From Sebastes aleutianus (taxonomy: Eukaryota; Chordata; Actinopteri; Perciformes; Sebastidae), in contig CAKAKS010000001.1 in the NCBI GenBank assembly GCA_916700875.1, positions 18,646,456 through 18,710,455 on the forward strand: a stretch of DNA of 64,000 nucleotides, read 5' to 3'. Position numbers and translations under genes: made by a program. Of this stretch, positions 59,284-64,000 are shown in pieces; the first letter of the stretch is position 1; each line of letters opens with the position of its first letter. The notes beneath the pieces were generated by a model. The model was not told the origin of the DNA and did no database searches. It worked only from the letters and a program-made list of their open reading frames with translations.

Positions 59284-61042
59284 TTAAAGGTGCAGTGTGT
59301 AGGATCTGACGTGAGGTTGCAGATTGCAACCAACTGAAACTTCTCCCGTGTGCCAAGCATGTAGGAGAACTACGCGGCTGACGCGAAAACGCATCTAGAG
59401 CCAGTGTTTGGTCCAGTGCTTGAAATGGAAAACAAGACTCGGTCAAAACCGAGTACATGGCTGGACCGTGTACGGTCAGTCTGTGAATTTGTGGCTAAAT
59501 TGTTACACAAATAGTCAGTGGTCATGTCACTAGGGGACGCACTGCTCCACTCAACTGGCCATTCAAGCGGTGACGTACCCTATCGTTGAATGTACCTGAT
59601 TGGTCCCTGGTTTTCAGTTTGCCGTTTCAAACAGGAAACAACATGGCGGACTGCTCACAAACTTTCTGTTATTCCGTCTAAACAATCCACCAAAATCCAC
59701 TTCTGAAAACATTTTAAGAGAGAAATAGGTGATGCCGCTGTTGAATCTCATTTCATTTTAGAACTACATCACCTAGTTTCACAGCTCGGTCCAAGTTTGT
59801 GAGCCGGACGCGGCCAATGAGGAAACTCCAACACTCGGCCGACCAATTGTGTAACTTCATCACTCAGTCGGTCACTCAGTGACAGACTTTTGTGTTTGTA
59901 GAGCTGACCCTCTGCGGTCCAGCCAAAAATAAGTGCCAGTACTCTCTTATTCACATGTTGGCGTGTGTATCGGCCGCTATCATCAGTCTCTTCCAACTGG
60001 AACATTATAGGGTTACGGTGGTGTGTTTGTACGCTGTGTTAATACTTAAAGTGCTTTCCTGTGATATTTGTAGACTATAGTATCACTCTATAATATATTA
60101 TAGGATGTCTATAGGCTGGATTCAACCGCAGCCACACAGGCAGGTATGCATGCAGAGCTGAGGTGTGTGAGCTCTTCATTCAGGTTTTAGGAGCAATGTC
60201 CCAGTCAGGATGCTCCTTCATATTATACAGAGACACAGTCTGAATTTATACAGTGAATAAAAGATACGAGGAGATATTGGGTTTGGGGGTCCTCCCTCAA
60301 GAAAAATGTAAGGTTTTTGCCTTACAACTATGCAATTTCACATCATTTTAGACCATTATTATTACTACTCATTAAATAATTTTTATTATTTATCACAGCC
60401 TTCATCTGAACATTCAATTATTCTGGAAATGTTTGCCCTGTAAAATAATATAAACCAAAATTTCTAAATAATGCTTCATTAATTATATTGCTCACAAATT
60501 AAAAAAGTTACGACGAACAGTTCAGTTAATTATTTTACAAAAAGGACATGAATATGGTATTGATAAATAACGGAACCCTCATTCTCACCCCCCCTCTCCC
60601 CCCGGGCCGTTCGCCGGCTCGTCCAGATGCTCCCCACATAGTTTTTATGTTCATACGGCTTATGAGGTACGGCGCAAATACACTGGCGCTGCGCCGTTAT
60701 GAATCTCCCAGAGAACCTGATATGGAGAGGGCAGAAAAGAGTACGGACAGCTTGTGAGAAGTGTCGGTACGCAAGAAAAAGTCACAGTAGAAGAGAGTAA
60801 AATGAAGAAGTGCAGGTACTGCGTATCGGTGAGTACCGGCCCACTTCGAGCACTGGATTGGTTTGTCCATTCTGGGCTACTGTAGATACAAGGCGGTCGG
60901 CTCCGTGTGGAGTATATGTCGATAGAAACAGCTCATTCTAAGGTAACGAAAACAAGATTCTTATTTTCAGGTGATTATACACTGAAGACGTATTAATATT
61001 CTGCCAATAAATCCCCCTAAATGCTGCACACTGTTCCTTTAA
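59284..61042 (+). mobile_element. TTAA-flanked non-autonomous element, about 1.75 kb
   Basis: TTAA at 59284-59287 is followed by AGGTGCAGTGTGTAGG. The right end carries CTGCACACTGTTCCT before TTAA at 61039-61042. The inverted ends and TTAA sites fit a TTAA-targeting (piggyBac-like) mode, but the ends do not show typical piggyBac sequence. The interior includes another repeat-like stretch near 60740-60860 (GTACCGGCCC motif). No transposase frame. Confidence 0.65.
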
Positions 61043-61689
61043 GTAAACAGTTGATGGATTATTTTTCTTTACATGATCAGGCATTCAGTTTCATCTCCTG
61101 CCTACACGAGGAAACCGTGAAGAGAAACAACTCTGGCTGTGAAGCGCTTCAGGCGCTGAGCTCCTGCTGGATGGGGTCCTCCAGAGCTCTCAGCCTTCAC
61201 TCGTGGTCGGCTTACTGCCCACCTCTCCGGGGCTCTGCACTGGACCGCACTGAGACCGCAGCACTTGTAGTTATGGCAACTTGTGATTTCTCTGGAGTAC
61301 CGACTCTCAGCCTTTCTTCAGCAGAGGCAGACGCATCGCAGCCAAAAAATAAATGAATTCCAGGAGCACAGTAAATTATTCATTAGTTGGTTGAAAATGC
61401 CACAGAGTGGATTGTGATCATAGCAGAAGTCCAGCGCACACAATGTGCTGCTGGCTCAAGGACGCCCCGTTTAATGATGAGAAAATAGAAATTTAAAAAA
61501 CATCGACAAATATTTCACAAAATAATGCCAACCATTAATCGAGTGTAAATTAAGGAGCAGAATTATTTTACTGCTCTGTCCAATTTATGAACCTGGATGG
61601 CGGCAAACAATTAAAAGGTAAAACAGGTAATGTACTATTTTTTCTATTTCATCAATAAATTCCATGAAAAGACCCAGCAATGAATGTGA
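61043..61689. other. No feature recognised
   Basis: Between the TTAA-flanked element and a MITE relic; a 111-codon open frame starting here shows no domain. Confidence 0.45.
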
Positions 61690-61970
61690 TGTGCAATATA
61701 TTGCAATATATTGCGATACTGTAAGCAAGGCGATATATTGCGGTATTTATTTATTTATTTATTTTTAGTATAAAGAAGACACTGTCATATGCATAAAATC
61801 TTACTATATATAATATATAATATTACTTTTTGTGCAATCTGAACCACTGTCTCCCATCTTTGCATGTAAACTGTTAATTAAAAATCAACAGTGTTTTCTG
61901 AGAATCGATACAGTATCACAAAACATAATATCACAATACTCACATGTATCGATATTTTATCACACCCCTA
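61690..61970 (-). mobile_element. MITE family 2, short internally deleted copy
   Basis: In reverse orientation it ends ATCACACCCCTA with the family's TATCGATA-rich subterminal region and AAACATAATATC motif. The shared interior module is absent, so this is an internally deleted or end-only derivative. The left boundary is approximate. Confidence 0.6.
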
Positions 61971-61999
61971 CCAAAAACTGTATAAATAATACCCGATAA

Positions 62000-62170
62000 A
62001 TCAGAGTTAAGGCGCCAACCATGAATGCCGTCCCTGGTTCGAGTCCAGCCTGGGGAGCTTTCTTGGATTTCATTCCCCATCCCTCTCCCCTCATTTCCTG
62101 TCATCTTTCTACCTGATAATACAGGCATATAATGCCCAAACAATACTACTGTAAAGAAGAAAAAAAAAAA
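62000..62170 (+). mobile_element. tRNA-derived SINE with box B and A-rich tail
   Basis: GAGTTAAGGCGCCAACCA and box B GGTTCGAGTCC (62036-62046) form a tRNA-like head. The body CATTCCCCATCCCTCTCCCC to AGGCATATAATGCCC and an A-rich tail (62153-62170) follow. Same family as 1555-1695. Confidence 0.75.
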
Positions 62171-62246
62171 TGTTTGCCGATGTTAGGCTATAGGAGACAA
62201 ATCATATCGGCGATAAGAAGAAAGAAATTGCAGAATACAAAATGCC

Positions 62247-62306
62247 AAAAATAACGCTGTATGTTTGAGGTAACGTAGATTACCTCAAACATACAGCGTT
62301 ATTTTT
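62247..62306. repeat. Perfect palindrome, 27-bp arms and 6-nt spacer
   Basis: Left arm 62247-62273 (starts AAAAATAACGCTG, ends TTTGAGGTAA) is the exact reverse complement of right arm 62280-62306. The spacer is CGTAGA. It is not obviously part of a recognised MITE. It could be a hairpin RNA, a cruciform site, or a sequence/assembly artefact. Confidence 0.9.
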
Positions 62307-64000
62307 TTCACACCAAAAAATGTCCCACTCAGTAATTAACTCACAATTCTTTCAAAAAAAAAACAATAAAAGGTATTCTCATTAAAATATTTGTGTGTAC
62401 TGTATCTGTTTACAGTTTGTGAAAATGATGTGAATTTTTAGACCCTTAAATATCTGCTCGACAAATCCACTATTTGCTCCTGTTTGAATAACGTTCACTA
62501 AAAACTACAATGACCATCATTTTCTGGAATTATTTGGCCTTTTTAATAATGAAAGTAAAATACATTTGTGACCAGTTTTTAAAGATTTATGTCTTAAGTA
62601 GGAATAAATCGGCTTAAAGAAGAGTGCCATCTAGAAGTCAAGTCATAAGAGACGGATGTATTGTTGGTTTTGGTCTTTTTATGGGATTTGTAGGCAATAA
62701 ATAAAAATATAGAAAAAACGCTTTAACTGTGCAGAACTTGCTTCATCATAAGCACATGAAACCAGTACCTTTAGTATAATATTAAGTTTAACATTTAATA
62801 AAATGACTCACTATACACCCACACAGTACTGTGCAAAGATTGACAACACACACGTGTACGCAGATAAGCGGCTCATGCATGTGCAGACGACGAGCCATCA
62901 CGTTGTTGATCTTGCAGAAGACACAGAAAGCAAAGGGTGCAATAAATCTTTCCACTGCTTGACGTTACTGTGATTGAGGTGTCCTTTGTATCCCAATGCA
63001 TCACAGTGTCCTTGACTTTTTTTTATGACAGAAAAAAATTCACTTTGCTTTCAGTTTCCTCGACATACATCAGGAACCAAACATCAAATTGCAATTTCAG
63101 GGATAAATATTCTTCATTTTTAATCATTAATGTGTTGAAAGTAAATTGAAATGAGCACTGAAAACAGATGTTTACCAGGGGCTTTAAAAATATTATGCTT
63201 TGATTAACTGGAATAATTAAAATAAAATGGCACAAGTTGAACGGATTACAAGTTTAAAAGCTCATTAAAATGTGTAGCTATGATTATAATTCAGGTAAAT
63301 CTGTGGCAATAAAACATACTGTATATTATAGGCGACAACCAGATGTTCATTCTCTCTTCTCCGGACTTGTATCATCATTAGAAACTGTACAGGATGAGGA
63401 CCTTTTAACTCCATACACTACATCCACCCCTCCATGTCCCGCTTTCAGCGAGCATCATATACTACAATCGGATGCGCTTGATCGACCCGTCCGTCGGTCC
63501 GGCTCTAACGCGGTCCGTCCGTTCCACCCGTGGACAATGGCGACAACAGGATAAGTGGATAAATAGTTCCTATAAATAGTCTCGTCATTTCCTAAGCTCT
63601 GATAATGCAGCGGGCGCCACTTCACAACAACGCCTGATAGATCGCAATTACAAGATGGTAATTGTGTGCGGTGTGTGCTCGTGTGTACTCCCCGTACGTG
63701 TCGTGTGTGTGTGTGATTATGTGACAAAAGCATCGTCTGTGATGAGGACATGTGAGCAGACAATGAGGGCCCCTTGTATTTGCTGGTGGAGAGAGGGGAA
63801 GAGGACTCAGGGTTAGATTAAAGCCCATTTTGGAGGTTACAATGATACATCCTTTGTACTTTGTTCACTAAGCTATGATTACAAAGATGAGAGAAAATGG
63901 AGGCTTATTGTCAGGCTGCATTACACTTTATTATTCAAATAGCACTGCCTACAATGAGGATAATCTTCCCCCAATGTGCTTTTAATTTCCACATCTAATT
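62307..64000. other. Intronic sequence to window end, no gene recognised
   Basis: Includes a CG-rich stretch at 63470-63540 (CGACCCGTCCGTCGGTCC) and a GT tract near 63700. No exon of macrod1 was seen. Confidence 0.4.

Larger units (their letters stand above)
4510..64000 (-). other. macrod1: Inferred macrod1 intron (upstream of the micro-exon), hosting flrt1 in antisense
   Basis: macrod1 is transcribed right to left. The exon before the micro-exon should encode a segment ending in a V-D-A-I-V-N-A-like motif on the minus strand. I did not find it between 4510 and 64000, so this whole stretch is best read as one intron of at least about 59 kb continuing past the window. It contains flrt1 on the opposite strand. 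A diverged or very short exon could have been missed by eye, so continuity of the intron is inference. Confidence 0.55.

Noticed and set aside
62247..62306. let-7 family microRNA
   Set aside because: Only the seven-base word matches; the mature let-7 body is absent and the hairpin is a perfect palindrome, unlike let-7 precursors.

Overview
The window looks like a non-coding-rich stretch of a ray-finned (teleost, probably percomorph-type) fish nuclear genome. Reasons: one vertebrate gene coding exon with vertebrate splice signals, very abundant CA/GT/GA microsatellites, many short non-autonomous DNA transposons with hAT-type features (TAG...CTA ends and 8-bp target-site duplications), tRNA-derived SINE fragments, and no long open reading frame other than one exon. 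Species is not determined.

Two genes are supported. (1) flrt1, + strand: its complete single-exon coding region is at 50900-53101 (733 aa; signal/anchor segment, LRRNT, LRRs, LRRCT, FN3-like domain, one membrane helix, conserved tail). A strong acceptor precedes it at 50884. A plausible 1.07-kb 5'UTR exon lies at 46671-47737, and a CpG-rich possible first exon/promoter at about 19840-20322. (2) macrod1, - strand: one 30-nt coding exon at 4480-4509 encodes the glycine-rich ADP-ribose-binding loop of a MacroD-type macrodomain. No other macrod1 exon was found, so I infer that flrt1 and nearly the whole window lie inside one or two macrod1 introns in antisense orientation. FLRT1/MACROD1 and FLRT3/MACROD2 are known to be nested this way in other vertebrates.

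Layout: 1-4479 macrod1 intron with repeat copies and two CA tracts; 4480-4509 macrod1 micro-exon; 4.5-19.8 kb intron with hAT-like MITEs, a 13-bp tandem repeat and a complex repeat cluster at 16.8-19.3 kb; 19.8-20.3 kb candidate flrt1 first exon; 20.3-46.6 kb intronic DNA of both genes with many MITEs, several nested; 46.7-47.7 kb candidate flrt1 5'UTR exon; 50.2-50.5 kb repeat just upstream of the coding exon; 50.9-53.1 kb flrt1 coding region; 53.1-56.5 kb possible 3'UTR and flank; 56.5-64 kb more macrod1 intron with a 1.75-kb TTAA-flanked element, a SINE and a perfect 27-bp-arm palindrome.

The most interesting items are the antisense nested pair with an in-frame-skippable macrodomain micro-exon flanked by UG repeats, the lengthened flrt1 protein, the perfect palindrome at 62247-62306, and MITE families with different ends that share one internal module. 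I found no clearly new multi-gene system.
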